DNA of 64,000 nt from Bradyrhizobium sp. CB3481. GTDB taxonomy: Bacteria; Pseudomonadota; Alphaproteobacteria; Rhizobiales; Xanthobacteraceae. Under the pieces are notes generated by a model. The model was not told where the DNA came from and did not search any database. It worked only from the letters and a program-made list of their open reading frames with translations. A program made the position numbers and the translations under genes. The stretch is taken from the NCBI RefSeq assembly GCF_029714305.1, contig NZ_CP121647.1, forward strand, positions 6,096,501 through 6,160,500. The letters are read 5' to 3'. Shown one piece after another: positions 8,335 through 18,853 of the stretch. How positions within the stretch are numbered: the first letter of the stretch is position 1; every line of letters starts with the position of its first letter.

Positions 8335-9315
8335 ATGCTCGCTTTCACTCTTCGCCGCGCAATCCAGGCCATCGGCGTCATGATCGCGGTCGGCGTCATC
8401 GCGTTCTCGATGTTCCGCTTCGCCGGCGACCCCGTGAACCAGATCGTCTCCCTGGACACGCCGGCGGCCGAGCGCGAGGCGGTACGCAAGTCGCTTGGCC
8501 TCGACGATCCCGTGCCGGTGCAGTTCGCGCGCTATTTCGGCAATGCCGCGCAGTTCAAGTTCGGGGTGTCCTATCAGTTCCGGCAGCCGGTCTCGGACCT
8601 TCTGATGGAGCGGATGCCGGCGACACTGGAACTGGCCGCGTGCGCCACGGTGTTTGCCATGGTGTTCGGCATCCTGATGGGGGTCTATTCGGCGCTGCGG
8701 CGCGATACGATCCTCACAAAATTCTTCCAGGCGGTGTCGCTGATCGGAATCTCGCTGCCGACCTTCCTGATCGGCATTCTCCTGATCTACCTGTTCTCGG
8801 TGACGCTGGGCTGGCTGCCTTCATTCGGCCGCGGCGACGTGGTGCGGATCGGCTGGTGGACCACCGGACTGCTCACCCTGTCCGGCCTGAAGGCGCTGAT
8901 CATGCCCTCGATCACGCTCGGTCTGTTCCAGATGACCCTGATCATGCGGCTGGTGCGCGCTGAAATGCTCGAAGTGCTCCGTACCGATTATATCCGCTTC
9001 GCCCGCGCCCGCGGCCTGACCACGCGCGCGATCCATTTCGGCCATGCCCTGAAGAACACGCTGGTCCCCGTCATCACCGTTGCAGGCCTGCAATTTGGCT
9101 CGGTAATTGCATTTGCGATCATCACCGAAACCGTCTTCCAATGGCCCGGCATGGGATTGTTGTTCGTGCAGGCCGTCCAGAATGTCGATATCCCGATCAT
9201 GGCCGCCTACCTGCTGATGGTCTCGCTGATCTTCGTCACCATCAATCTGGTGGTCGATATCCTCTACACGGTCGTCGATCCGCGCCTGCGCTCGACCATC
9301 CGCAGTCCGGCATAG
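8335..9315 (+). CDS. ABC transporter permease, DppB type
   Basis: 326 aa inner-membrane protein with a first transmembrane helix near residues 10-30 and about six helices overall. The cytoplasmic EAA loop reads 'ARARGLTTRAIHFGHALKNTLVPVIT' region around residues 222-247. The C-terminal 'VVDILYTVVDPRLR' is the characteristic DppB end. It pairs with the DppC-type permease 12 nt downstream to form the translocation channel of the first peptide importer. An upstream palindromic repeat separates it from its binding-protein gene. Confidence 0.93.
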   Translation: MLAFTLRRAIQAIGVMIAVGVIAFSMFRFAGDPVNQIVSLDTPAAEREAVRKSLGLDDPVPVQFARYFGNAAQFKFGVSYQFRQPVSDLLMERMPATLELAACATVFAMVFGILMGVYSALRRDTILTKFFQAVSLIGISLPTFLIGILLIYLFSVTLGWLPSFGRGDVVRIGWWTTGLLTLSGLKALIMPSITLGLFQMTLIMRLVRAEMLEVLRTDYIRFARARGLTTRAIHFGHALKNTLVPVITVAGLQFGSVIAFAIITETVFQWPGMGLLFVQAVQNVDIPIMAAYLLMVSLIFVTINLVVDILYTVVDPRLRSTIRSPA

Positions 9316-9327
9316 GCGAGAAATCCG

Positions 9328-10299
9328 ATGTCCGACGCCGTTGTCCCCCACCGAGTTGAGCCGAACGCGCCGAAGTCGCGTGCGGGCATAAGCTGGCTGA
9401 AACGCGCGCTCGACAGCGACATCTTCTATTCGTTCCGCCGTTCGCGCATGACCATGGTGGCGGCCGCCGTGACGGTTCTTTTCTTCCTGCTGGCCATCTT
9501 TGCCTCGCAACTCGCGGTGCAAAACCCGTTCGATCCGGCGCAGCTGCAGCTGATGAACTCGCGGATTTCGCCGCTATGGACCGCCGAGGGACAGAGCCCG
9601 TTCCTGCTCGGCACCGACGAACAGGGCCGCGACGTGTTCTCCGCCATTCTTTACGGCCTGCGAATCTCGCTCATCGTCGGCCTGCTCGGCGTACTCTTTG
9701 CCGGCACGCTCGGCATCGCCCTCGGATTGATCGCGGGCTATGTCGGCGGCGCGGTCGATGGCTTGATCATGCGCATCGCCGACGTTCAGCTCACCTTCCC
9801 TGCGATCCTGATCGCGCTGCTCGTGAACGGCGTTGCCAAATCCGTGCTCGGCAACCGGCTGGATGCGATGAGTACGCTTGGCGTGCTGGTGATCGCGATC
9901 GGCCTGAGTTTCTGGGTGCAATATGCCCGCACGGTGCGCGGCTCGGTCATGGTCGAGAAGAACAAGGACTATGTCGCCGCCGCCCAGCTGATCGGCCTGC
10001 CCGCGCCAAAAATCATGCTGCGGCACGTGCTGCCGAACACGATGGGCCCCATCCTCGTGATCGCGACCATCAACCTGGCGCTCGCCATCATCACCGAGGC
10101 GACGCTGTCGTTCCTCGGCGCCGGCATGCCCGACACCATGCCCTCGCTGGGCACCTTGATCCGGATCGGCAACAACTATCTGTTCGCCGGCGAATGGTGG
10201 ATCGTCGCCTTCCCCGGCATCGCGCTGGCGGGCCTGATCCTCGCGATCAACCTGCTCGGCGACTGGCTGCGCGACGCGCTCAACCCAAAGCTCCGATGA
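9328..10299 (+). CDS. ABC transporter permease, DppC type
   Basis: 323 aa. An N-terminal cytoplasmic stretch precedes the first membrane helix (about 46-66), as in OppC/DppC proteins. It carries 'LLGTDEQGRDVFS' (near 93) and an EAA loop 'AAAQLIGLPAPKIMLRHVLPN', and ends 'NLLGDWLRDALNPKLR', the diagnostic DppC C-terminus. It partners the DppB-type permease encoded upstream. Its stop overlaps the next gene's start (ATGA at 10296-10299), indicating translational coupling to the first ATPase. Confidence 0.93.
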   Translation: MSDAVVPHRVEPNAPKSRAGISWLKRALDSDIFYSFRRSRMTMVAAAVTVLFFLLAIFASQLAVQNPFDPAQLQLMNSRISPLWTAEGQSPFLLGTDEQGRDVFSAILYGLRISLIVGLLGVLFAGTLGIALGLIAGYVGGAVDGLIMRIADVQLTFPAILIALLVNGVAKSVLGNRLDAMSTLGVLVIAIGLSFWVQYARTVRGSVMVEKNKDYVAAAQLIGLPAPKIMLRHVLPNTMGPILVIATINLALAIITEATLSFLGAGMPDTMPSLGTLIRIGNNYLFAGEWWIVAFPGIALAGLILAINLLGDWLRDALNPKLR

Positions 10300-11285
10300 C
10301 CACGCCCGTCCTCTCCGTTCGCAATCTCGAGGTCGAATTCCTCACCCGCCGCGAGACGCTGCGCGCCATCAACGGCGTCTCCTTCGATATCGCCAAGGGC
10401 GAGGTGCTCGGCGTGGTCGGCGAATCCGGCGCCGGCAAATCCGTCACGGGGCTTGCCGTGATCGGGCTGATCGATCCGCCCGGCCGTATCTCGGGCGGCG
10501 AGATTTACCTGTCGGGCACGCGCATCGATCATCTGCCGCCGGAGGAAATCCGCCGCGTCAGGGGCAAGCGGATCGGCATGATCTTCCAGGACCCGCTGAC
10601 CAGCCTCAATCCGCTCTATCGGATCGGCGACCAGATCGTCGAGACGATCCGCACCCACATGAATCTGTCGGAGACCGCGGCGCGCAAGCGCGCCATCGAT
10701 CTGCTCGCCGAAGTCGGCATCCCCGCGCCGGAGAAGCGCATCGACGCGTATCCGCACGAGTTCTCCGGCGGCATGCGCCAGCGCGTCGTGATCGCGCTTG
10801 CGATCTGCGCCGAGCCGGAGCTGATCATCGCCGACGAGCCGACCACGGCGCTCGACGTCTCCGTGCAGGCGCAGATCATCTCGCTGATCAAGCGGCTCGG
10901 GCGCGACCATGGCACGGCGGTGATGCTGGTCACCCACGACATGGGCGTGATCGCCGAAACGTCGGACCGGGTCGCCGTGATGTATTCGGGGCGGATCGCC
11001 GAGATCGGCCCGGTGCAGGACGTCGTGCAGAACCCGCTGCATCCCTACGCCAAGGGCCTGATGGGGGCGATCCCGACGCTCGCCGGTGAAGAGAAACGCC
11101 TGGTGCAGATTCCGGGCTCGATGCCGCGGCTGTCGGCGATCCCGCCCGGTTGCTCGTTCAATCCGCGCTGCGCCTTCGCTTTCGATCGCTGCCGCGTCGA
11201 TCGGCCCGAGCCGCTCAAGCAGGGCTCGCACGCGGTGGCCTGCCATCTCTACGATACCGCACCCGTCAAGGAGACCGCAGCATGA
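10296..11285 (+). CDS. ABC transporter ATP-binding protein, DppD type
   Basis: 329 aa ATPase. Walker A GESGAGKS at about 42-49, signature 'EFSGGMRQR', Walker B 'LIIADEPTTALD', and the C-terminal oligopeptide-transporter extension with the Cys-containing 'PPGCSFNPRCAFAFDRC' segment (a 4-Cys cluster seen in Dpp/Opp ATPases). It energises the first importer together with the DppF-type subunit. The start is fixed by the ATGA overlap with the DppC-type gene, and its own stop overlaps the next ATG at 11282. Confidence 0.94.
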   Translation: MTTPVLSVRNLEVEFLTRRETLRAINGVSFDIAKGEVLGVVGESGAGKSVTGLAVIGLIDPPGRISGGEIYLSGTRIDHLPPEEIRRVRGKRIGMIFQDPLTSLNPLYRIGDQIVETIRTHMNLSETAARKRAIDLLAEVGIPAPEKRIDAYPHEFSGGMRQRVVIALAICAEPELIIADEPTTALDVSVQAQIISLIKRLGRDHGTAVMLVTHDMGVIAETSDRVAVMYSGRIAEIGPVQDVVQNPLHPYAKGLMGAIPTLAGEEKRLVQIPGSMPRLSAIPPGCSFNPRCAFAFDRCRVDRPEPLKQGSHAVACHLYDTAPVKETAA

Positions 11286-12280
11286 CGGCCTCCTTTGTCG
11301 ACGTGCGAAACCTGCGCCGTGTATTCGACGTCTCGAAGCCGTGGCTCAACCGCGTCCTCGAAGGCGGCCATCTCGAATTCCTAAAAGCCGTCGACGGCGT
11401 GACCTTCGACATCAAAAAAGGCGAGACCTTCGCGCTGGTCGGCGAATCCGGCTCGGGCAAGACGACGGTAGCGCGGATGGTGGTGGGGTTGCTGCCGCCG
11501 AGCTCGGGCGACGTCATGATCGACGGTGTATCGATGACAGATCCCCGGCAGGCCCAGGCGCGGCAGCGGCTGCGCCGCCGCATCCAGATGATCTTCCAGG
11601 ACCCCTATGCGAGCCTCAATCCGCGCTTCCGGGTCGACGCCATCGTCTCCGAGCCGATCCGCGCCTTCGACCTGATCCAGGGCGAGCGCGACATTGCCGC
11701 GCGCGTCGGCGAATTGTTGAGCCTGGTCGGCCTGCATCCCGATGACGGCTTGAAATATCCGCATGAATTTTCCGGCGGCCAGCGCCAGCGCATCGCAATC
11801 GCCCGGGCGCTCGCCTCGGAAGCCGAATTCATCGTCTGCGACGAGCCGACCTCGGCGCTGGACGTTTCGGTGCAGGCGCAGATCCTCAATTTGATGCGCG
11901 ACCTGCAGGACAAGTTCGGCCTGACCTATCTCTTCATCAGCCACAATCTCGCCGTGGTCCGCCACATGGCGACGCGGATCGGCGTGATGTATCTCGGCCG
12001 CATCGTCGAGATCGCCGAAGGGCGCGAATTGTTCGCCAATCCGCGGATGCCCTACACCAGGATGCTGCTGGGCGCGGTCCCGGATCTGGCGATGTCCGGC
12101 CGCCAGCGCATTCCGGTCAAGGGCGAGATTCCCAATCCGATCGATCCGCCGCCCGGCTGCGCCTTCAATCCGCGCTGCCCGCTGGCCTTCGATCTCTGCC
12201 GCAAGCAGGCCCCCGCGCTGATCGACGGCGTCGCCTGCCACGCCGTCAACCATCCGGTTGAAACCGCCGCCGCGGTATGA
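11282..12280 (+). CDS. ABC transporter ATP-binding protein, DppF type
   Basis: 332 aa. Walker A GESGSGKT, signature 'EFSGGQRQR', Walker B 'FIVCDEPTSALD', and the C-terminal 'PPGCAFNPRCPLAFDLC' cluster. It is the second ATPase of the first peptide importer and completes an SBP-B-C-D-F set. The ATGA overlap with the upstream ATPase fixes the start; a longer in-frame start at 11150 lies inside that gene and is rejected. The GGT-family gene begins 103 nt downstream. Confidence 0.94.
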   Translation: MTASFVDVRNLRRVFDVSKPWLNRVLEGGHLEFLKAVDGVTFDIKKGETFALVGESGSGKTTVARMVVGLLPPSSGDVMIDGVSMTDPRQAQARQRLRRRIQMIFQDPYASLNPRFRVDAIVSEPIRAFDLIQGERDIAARVGELLSLVGLHPDDGLKYPHEFSGGQRQRIAIARALASEAEFIVCDEPTSALDVSVQAQILNLMRDLQDKFGLTYLFISHNLAVVRHMATRIGVMYLGRIVEIAEGRELFANPRMPYTRMLLGAVPDLAMSGRQRIPVKGEIPNPIDPPPGCAFNPRCPLAFDLCRKQAPALIDGVACHAVNHPVETAAAV

Positions 12281-12383
12281 TCACGGGGATGGGAGCAATG
12301 CGTGGCATCCCAGCGGTTGGCATCCAGCCTCGGCTGTGGTCAAGTGCGCCAGCATCGCGATAGCAGCCCGGCATTGGATTCCC

Positions 12384-14189
12384 ATGAGCAACATCAATCC
12401 CGATCCCTTCACCACACGGCCGGAAATCGAAGGCACGTTCGGCGTTGTGACTTCCACCCACTGGATCGCGACCGCCGTCGGCATGAGCATTCTTGAAAAA
12501 GGCGGCAACGCCTTCGATGCCGGGGTTGCCACCGCCTTCACCCTGCAGGTGGTGGAGCCACATCTGAACGGTCCTGGCGGCGACGTGCCTGTTATCGTGC
12601 ACGACGTCAAACGCGGCCGTACCGAAGTGATCTGCGGCCAGGGACCGGCGCCCGCGAAGGCGACGATTGCGCATTACAAGAGCGAGGGCCTGGAAATGGT
12701 GCCCGGCACCGGGCTGCTCGCCGCCTGCGTGCCCGGCACGTTCGAATCCTGGATGCTGCTGCTGCGCGACTACGGCACGATGCAGCTGCGCGACGTGCTG
12801 GAGCCCGCGATTGCCTATGCCCGCGACGGCTATCCGCTGGTCGAGCGCGCCTCCGCCACCATTCAGGTGGTCGAGCAATTATTCCGCAAGCACTGGACGA
12901 CGTCGGCCGCCGTCTATTTGCCGAACAACGAGGTGCCGAGGCCGGGCACGCTGTTCACCAACCAAAAGCTCTCGGAAACCTACGCCCGGATCCTCAGGGA
13001 GGCCGAAAGCGCCGGCGGCGACCGCGTCGCGCAGATCGAGCGCGCACGCAAATCCTGGTCGCAGGGGTTTGTAGCGGAGGCAATCGACAAGTTCTGCCGC
13101 ACCCAAGAAGTGATGGACGTCTCCGGTTCGCCGCACCGCGGCGTGCTCTCCGCCGACGACATGGCGCGCTGGCAGCCGACCGTCGAGGCGCCACTGACCT
13201 ACGACTATGGCCGCTATACCGTCTGCAAGCCCGGCGTCTGGAGCCAGGGCCCGGTGATGCTGCAGCAGCTCGCGCTACTGAAGGGTTTTGAACTCGACGG
13301 CCTCGATCCCGCAGGGCCCGACTTCATCCATCTGCAGATCGAATGCGCCAAGCTCGCCTTCGCCGACCGCGAGAAGTTTTATGGCGATCCCAAATTCACT
13401 GATATCCCGATCGCGACTTTGCTGTCGGATGCCTACAACGACGAGCGCCGCAAGCTGATCTCCAAAGACAAGGCTTCGCTCGATTTCATTCCGGGTTCGG
13501 TGGAAGGCTTTGGCTCGGTCGTCAAGCTGCGCCGGGCCGATGGCCATCGCGAGGCGGTCGGCGCCATGGGCGCGGGCGAGCCGACCGTCGGCCGCTTCGG
13601 CGAGGTGCGCGGCGATACCGTGCATTTCGACATCATCGACCAGGCCGGCAACATGGTCTCGGCAACGCCGTCCGGCGGCTGGCTGCAATCCTCGCCGGTC
13701 ATTCCCGAACTCGGCTTCTGCCTCGGCAGCCGCGCGCAGATGTTCTGGCTGGAAGAGGATCACCCGGCGGCGCTGGCGCCCGGCAAGCGGCCGCGCACCA
13801 CGCTGTCGCCGACCATGGCGCTGCGCGACGGCGAACCCTACATGGCCTGGGGTTCGCCCGGCGGCGATCAGCAGGATCAATGGACCACGCAATTCTTCCT
13901 GCGCCACGTCCATGCCAAGCTGAACCTGCAGGAAGCGATCGACGCGCCCGCATGGCACTCCGAACATTTCCCGATCTCGTTCTGGCCGCGCACCGCGCGT
14001 CCCGGCGTGCTCGTGCTCGAAAGCCGCGTGCCGAAGGCGACGGTCGATACGCTGAAGAGCCGCGGCCATGTCGTCGAGATCGGTCCCGAGTGGTCGGAAG
14101 GTCGCCTCACCGCGGCATCCAAGGTTGGCCGCCGCCGCCGCGCCGCCGCCAATCCCCGGGGCATGCAGGGCTACGCGGCGGGGCGGTAA
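12384..14189 (+). CDS. Gamma-glutamyltransferase-family protein (Ntn hydrolase)
   Basis: 601 aa, within the usual GGT range. 'GGNAFDAGVAT' (40-50) and 'EPHLNGPGGD' (58-67) are the N-terminal GGT landmarks. The autoprocessing site is D411-T412 in GDTVHFDIID, making Thr412 the predicted N-terminal nucleophile of the small subunit, and SPGGDQQ (491-497) is the oxyanion/Gly-rich region. Unlike E. coli GGT it has no visible signal peptide with this start, so it may act in the cytoplasm on imported substrates. It hydrolyses or transfers gamma-glutamyl amides, though some members are acylases. Start chosen at 12384 (MSNINPDPFTTRPEI) because homology begins there; earlier in-frame starts reach into the upstream ATPase gene. 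The ribosome-binding site is weak. Confidence 0.88.
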   Translation: MSNINPDPFTTRPEIEGTFGVVTSTHWIATAVGMSILEKGGNAFDAGVATAFTLQVVEPHLNGPGGDVPVIVHDVKRGRTEVICGQGPAPAKATIAHYKSEGLEMVPGTGLLAACVPGTFESWMLLLRDYGTMQLRDVLEPAIAYARDGYPLVERASATIQVVEQLFRKHWTTSAAVYLPNNEVPRPGTLFTNQKLSETYARILREAESAGGDRVAQIERARKSWSQGFVAEAIDKFCRTQEVMDVSGSPHRGVLSADDMARWQPTVEAPLTYDYGRYTVCKPGVWSQGPVMLQQLALLKGFELDGLDPAGPDFIHLQIECAKLAFADREKFYGDPKFTDIPIATLLSDAYNDERRKLISKDKASLDFIPGSVEGFGSVVKLRRADGHREAVGAMGAGEPTVGRFGEVRGDTVHFDIIDQAGNMVSATPSGGWLQSSPVIPELGFCLGSRAQMFWLEEDHPAALAPGKRPRTTLSPTMALRDGEPYMAWGSPGGDQQDQWTTQFFLRHVHAKLNLQEAIDAPAWHSEHFPISFWPRTARPGVLVLESRVPKATVDTLKSRGHVVEIGPEWSEGRLTAASKVGRRRRAAANPRGMQGYAAGR

Positions 14190-14203
14190 GGGAACGAGAC
14201 AGG

Positions 14204-14910
14204 ATGACCTGGTCGATCATCGCCCGCGATCCCGCAACCGGCCAGATCGGCATCGCGGTTGCGACCAGATTCTTCGCGGTCGGCGCGCGCGTGCCGCATA
14301 TTGCGCCGGGGATCGGCGGCATCGCGACACAGGCGCTGGTCAACCCTTATTATGGCATCGACGGCGTGAAGCTGTTGCGTGAAGGCCGCAGCCCGCGCGA
14401 GGTGATCGATACACTGATCGCGAGCGACGCCGGCCGCGAGGCCCGGCAGCTCCACGTCATGGACAGTAAGGGCCGCATCGCCGCGCATACCGGCAAGGAA
14501 TGCATCGACTGGTGCGGTCACATCCAGGGCGACGGCTTTTCCCTCGCCGGCAACATGCTGGCGAGTGCAGCCGTGCTTGGCGACACCGCAAGAGCCTACA
14601 CCGCCAACGCCGCCCTGCCCTTTGCGCAACGGCTGATCGCGGCGATGAAGGCCGGTGAAGCCGCCGGTGGCGACAAGCGCGGCAAGCAGTCGGCGGCGCT
14701 CCTGATCCATGGCGAGGAGGAATGGTCCGACCTCGACTTGCGCGTCGACGACCACACCGACCCGTTGGCCGAACTCGAGCGGCTGGAGCAGGTGAGCCGC
14801 GAGCGCTGGGTGCATTTCCGTCCTTTCCTGCCGACACGGAAGAACCCGGCCGGGATCACCGACCGCGCCATCATCGATGCACGCCTCGAAGCGGCGACGA
14901 CGGGTAAGGC

Positions 14911-14914
<4 letters not shown>
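14204..14914 (+). CDS. DUF1028 family protein, possible Ntn-type hydrolase
   Basis: 236 aa. The N-terminus MTWSIIARDPATGQIGIAVAT and the internal 'GDGFSLAGNMLAS' segment are hallmarks of DUF1028. This family is, to my memory, grouped structurally with Ntn hydrolases; removal of Met1 would expose Thr2 as a candidate nucleophile. No signal peptide. It begins 15 nt after the GGT gene with AGG nearby and overlaps the next ATPase by ATGA (14911-14914), so it is embedded in the peptide-transport operon. A role in breaking down the imported peptide or GGT product is inferred from context; no biochemical function is assigned. Confidence 0.85.
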
Positions 14915-15900
<986 letters not shown>

Positions 15901-15916
15901 CCGCGCTTCTCTCCGT

Positions 15917-16047
15917 TCCCCGGGCGCGGCGCAGCACAAGCGTAGCGCAGTGGTGCGCCGCAGAACCGGGGCCCATCTGCGGGCCCCTGCGACATGGGTC
16001 CCGGTTCTGCAGCGCAACGCCAAGAGGCGCTGCGCCGCGCGCGGGAC
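15917..16047. repeat. Palindromic repeat between two coupled ATPase genes
   Basis: The left end CCCGGGCGCGGCGCAGC is mirrored by the GC-rich right end around GCGCTGCGCCGCGCG/CGGGAC, with inner inverted segments (AGAACCGGGGCCCAT and ATGGGTCCCGGTTCT). It is the same family as the element at 18728-18841. It lies exactly between the stop of the DppD-type gene (15900) and the start of the DppF-type gene (16064), where such genes normally overlap by 4 nt. Confidence 0.85.
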
Positions 16048-16063
16048 ACGAGGAGTGTCGGCG

Positions 16064-17170
16064 ATGACCGCGCTGCTCGAAGTCGAAGGCCTCGTAAAAC
16101 ATTTCGTCGCCGCGCGTTCCGTGCTGGGCCGGCCGACCGCTTACGTGAAGGCGGTTGACGGCGTCAGCTTCACCGTGGAGGCCGGCAAGACACTGGCGCT
16201 GGTCGGCGAATCCGGCTGCGGCAAGTCCACGGTGAGCCGGCTTGTGCTGCGGCTGATCGAACCTGACGCGGGCACCGTTCGCTTTGAAGGCCGCGACCTC
16301 GGCACGCTGAATGCAAGCGAACTGCGTGCGTTCCGCCGTAATGCGCAGATCATTTTCCAGGATCCCTATGCCTCGCTCAATCCGCGGATGACGGTGAGCC
16401 AGATCCTGACCGAGCCGCTGGCGCTGCACGATCTGGTGCCGGCGGCACGGCGTCGCGAGCGGGTCGAGGAAATATTACGGCTGGTTGGCCTCGAGCCGCG
16501 CTTTGCCCGCCGCTATCCCCACGAATTCTCGGGCGGTCAGCGCCAGCGCATCGCGATTGCGCGGGCGCTCGCGGTTGAGCCAAAGCTGATCATCTGCGAC
16601 GAGCCGGTATCGGCGCTCGACGTCTCGATCCGTTCGCAAATCCTCAATCTGCTGCGCGACCTGCAGGACCGGCTCGGCCTTGCCTACATCTTCGTTTCCC
16701 ATGATCTCGCGGTCGTCAAACACATCGCCGATCGCGTCGCGGTGATGAACCTCGGCGGCATCGTCGAGACCGCGGATGCCGAGAGCCTGTTCGCCGCGCC
16801 GCGCCACCCCTATAGCCGCGCGCTGCTGTCGGCCATTCCCGTGCCAAAACCGCAGGCCAAGCGCAGCCGCATCGTGTTGGAGGGGGAGATGCCAAGCGCG
16901 CTCAACCCGCCCGCCGGCTGCCGCTTCCATACCCGCTGCCCCTACGTCATCGCGCGCTGCCGCACGGAAGTTCCGCCACTGCTCGCAGACGGCACGGGAC
17001 ACGCCACGGCGTGCCACCGCACCGCCGAATTGCCGCCGCCCGGGGCCATCGTTCCTGCCGATGGCGGCTTCTCGCCGGTGCTGGAGAAATTGGTCGCCGC
17101 CTTCAGCGGCGGCACGGAAGGTGCGGGCCGCGCCGGGGTTGATAGGTCAGGAATACGGCCCGCAGGATAA
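16064..17170 (+). CDS. ABC transporter ATP-binding protein, DppF type (second importer)
   Basis: 368 aa. Walker A GESGCGKS near 49-56, signature 'EFSGGQRQR', Walker B '[12 protein letters not shown]', and the C-terminal Cys segment '[18 protein letters not shown]'. The C-terminal tail is longer than usual, with a Gly/Pro-rich end. The ATG at 16064 is preceded by GAGGAG 9 nt upstream and overlaps the TGA of the repeat-encoded mini-frame. A longer frame to 15950 consists of translated repeat and is rejected. It completes the ATPase pair of the second importer. Confidence 0.92.
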   Translation: MTALLEVEGLVKHFVAARSVLGRPTAYVKAVDGVSFTVEAGKTLALVGESGCGKSTVSRLVLRLIEPDAGTVRFEGRDLGTLNASELRAFRRNAQIIFQDPYASLNPRMTVSQILTEPLALHDLVPAARRRERVEEILRLVGLEPRFARRYPHEFSGGQRQRIAIARALAVEPKLIICDEPVSALDVSIRSQILNLLRDLQDRLGLAYIFVSHDLAVVKHIADRVAVMNLGGIVETADAESLFAAPRHPYSRALLSAIPVPKPQAKRSRIVLEGEMPSALNPPAGCRFHTRCPYVIARCRTEVPPLLADGTGHATACHRTAELPPPGAIVPADGGFSPVLEKLVAAFSGGTEGAGRAGVDRSGIRPAG

Positions 17171-17194
17171 TCGTGAACTAAGGGGATGGTAGCG

Positions 17195-18706
17195 ATGAAA
17201 ATCTTTCGTTCGGCAATCACCGTGGCGGCGCTGCTGCTGTCGCTTCCAATGGCCGTTCAGGCCCAGACCACGCTGCGGATCGGGCTCGCCGAGGACCCCG
17301 ACATCCTCGACCCGACCATGGCGCGCACCTATGTCGGCCGCATCGTGTTCGCCTCGTTCTGCGACAAGCTGTTCGACATCGACGAAAAGCTCAACATCGT
17401 GCCGCAGCTCGCGCTGAGCCACGAGGCCTCGGCCGACGGCAAGGAAGTCACCATCAAGCTCCGGCCGGGCGTCAAGTTTCACGACGGCGAGGAATTCAAC
17501 GCGGAAGCCGCAAAGTTTTCGATCGATCGTCACCTCACCATGCCTGGCTCGTTCCGCAAGCCCGAGCTTGCCAGCGTCGATCGCGTCGAGGTGGTCGATC
17601 CCCTCACCATCAAGCTCGTGCTGAAGGCGCCGTTCTCGCCCCTGATCGCGCAGCTCACCGACCGCGCCGGCATGATGGTTTCGCCCAAGGCGGCCAAAGA
17701 GGCTGGCGACAAGTTCGGTCTGCGCCCGGTCTGCGCCGGACCCTACAAGTTCGTCGAGCGTGTCCAGCAGGACCGCATGGTGTTCGAGAAATTCGCTGAC
17801 TACTGGAACAAGGACAATATCTTTATCGACCGCATCGTATTCCTCCCGATCGTCGACGCCACGGTTCGGCTGGCCAACCTGAAATCCGGCGGACTGGATC
17901 TGATCGAGCGCGTGCTCGCCACCGACATCAAGGACGTTCGCGCCGATTCACGCCTCAAGCTTTCGACGGCGATCGAACTCGGCTATCAGGGCATCACGCT
18001 CAACATCGGCAAGGACAAGGCCAAGGGGCCGCTCAGCCAGTCTGCCAAGGTGCGTCAGGCGCTCGATCTTTCGCTCGATCGCGAAGCCATCAACCAGGTG
18101 GTGTTCAACGGCGAGTTCAAACCGGGCAATCAGTGGGTCAATCCGGATCATCCGTATTACCAGAAGTCCTTCCCCATTCGCGGGCGCGATGTCGCGAAAG
18201 CCAAGGCGCTGTTGAAGGAAGCTGGCGTCTCGCCGCCGGTGACTGTCGATTTCATGGTACCGAAGGGCGCGGAGACCGAGGCGGTCGCCCAAGTCGTGCA
18301 ATCGATGGCATCGGAGGCCGGCTTTGACATGAAGATCAGGGTCACGGAGTTCGCGACGTCGCTGAAGCAGGCCGAAGCCGGCGAGTACCAGGCTTTCATG
18401 CTGGCGTGGAGCGGCCGGATCGATCCAGACGGCAATTCCTATGTCTTCCTCAAGACCGGCGCGCCACAGAATTACAGCGCCTGGAGCAATGCGGAAGCCG
18501 ATAAGGCACTGGACGATGCCCGACTCGTCACCGAGCTGGCACAGCGCAAGGCAATCTACGAGAAGCTTGCCAAGTCGACGCTGGATGACCAGCCGCTCCT
18601 CTACATCTATCACCGCCGCATCCTGATCGCCCACACGACCAAACTCGAGGGCTACAAGCAGATGCCGGATGGGCTGGTGCGCGTGGTCGGGTTGAAGCTG
18701 AAGTGA
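17195..18706 (+). CDS. Peptide-type ABC transporter solute-binding protein (second importer)
   Basis: 503 aa, family-5 binding protein. A Sec signal peptide runs MKIFRSAITV... to VQA|Q (about residue 23). Mature start 'TTLRIGLAEDPDILDPTMA' is typical. Two ATGs lie 9 nt apart: the one at 17195 has AAGGGG at ideal spacing, whereas at 17186 the ribosome-binding site would abut the codon. Sequence differs strongly from the binding protein at 6533, so the two importers probably recognise different ligands. A palindromic repeat follows the stop, before the permeases. Confidence 0.9.
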   Translation: MKIFRSAITVAALLLSLPMAVQAQTTLRIGLAEDPDILDPTMARTYVGRIVFASFCDKLFDIDEKLNIVPQLALSHEASADGKEVTIKLRPGVKFHDGEEFNAEAAKFSIDRHLTMPGSFRKPELASVDRVEVVDPLTIKLVLKAPFSPLIAQLTDRAGMMVSPKAAKEAGDKFGLRPVCAGPYKFVERVQQDRMVFEKFADYWNKDNIFIDRIVFLPIVDATVRLANLKSGGLDLIERVLATDIKDVRADSRLKLSTAIELGYQGITLNIGKDKAKGPLSQSAKVRQALDLSLDREAINQVVFNGEFKPGNQWVNPDHPYYQKSFPIRGRDVAKAKALLKEAGVSPPVTVDFMVPKGAETEAVAQVVQSMASEAGFDMKIRVTEFATSLKQAEAGEYQAFMLAWSGRIDPDGNSYVFLKTGAPQNYSAWSNAEADKALDDARLVTELAQRKAIYEKLAKSTLDDQPLLYIYHRRILIAHTTKLEGYKQMPDGLVRVVGLKLK

Positions 18707-18727
18707 GCGCGGCGATCGGGCTCTCGT

Positions 18728-18841
18728 GTCCCGGATGCATTGCAGCGCGAAGCGGTGCACTGCTGAGCCGGGACCTGTCACCTACTCGATATGGGCCCCG
18801 TTTCTGCGGCGCAACGCTTCGCGTTGCACCGCGCCCGGGAC
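18728..18841. repeat. Palindromic intergenic repeat between binding protein and permease
   Basis: Begins GTCCCGGATGCATTGCAGCG and ends in GCACCGCGCCCGGGAC, giving inverted GTCCCGG/CCGGGAC ends. Same family as 15917-16047. It ends only 12 nt before the permease start, so it also supplies the local 5' leader of that gene. Confidence 0.85.
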
Positions 18842-18853
18842 ATGGATAGCGCC

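Noticed and set aside
9576..10295. Long N-terminal extension of the first DppD-type ATPase
   Set aside because: It overlaps the DppC-type gene in another frame; the ATGA overlap at 10296 gives the true start.
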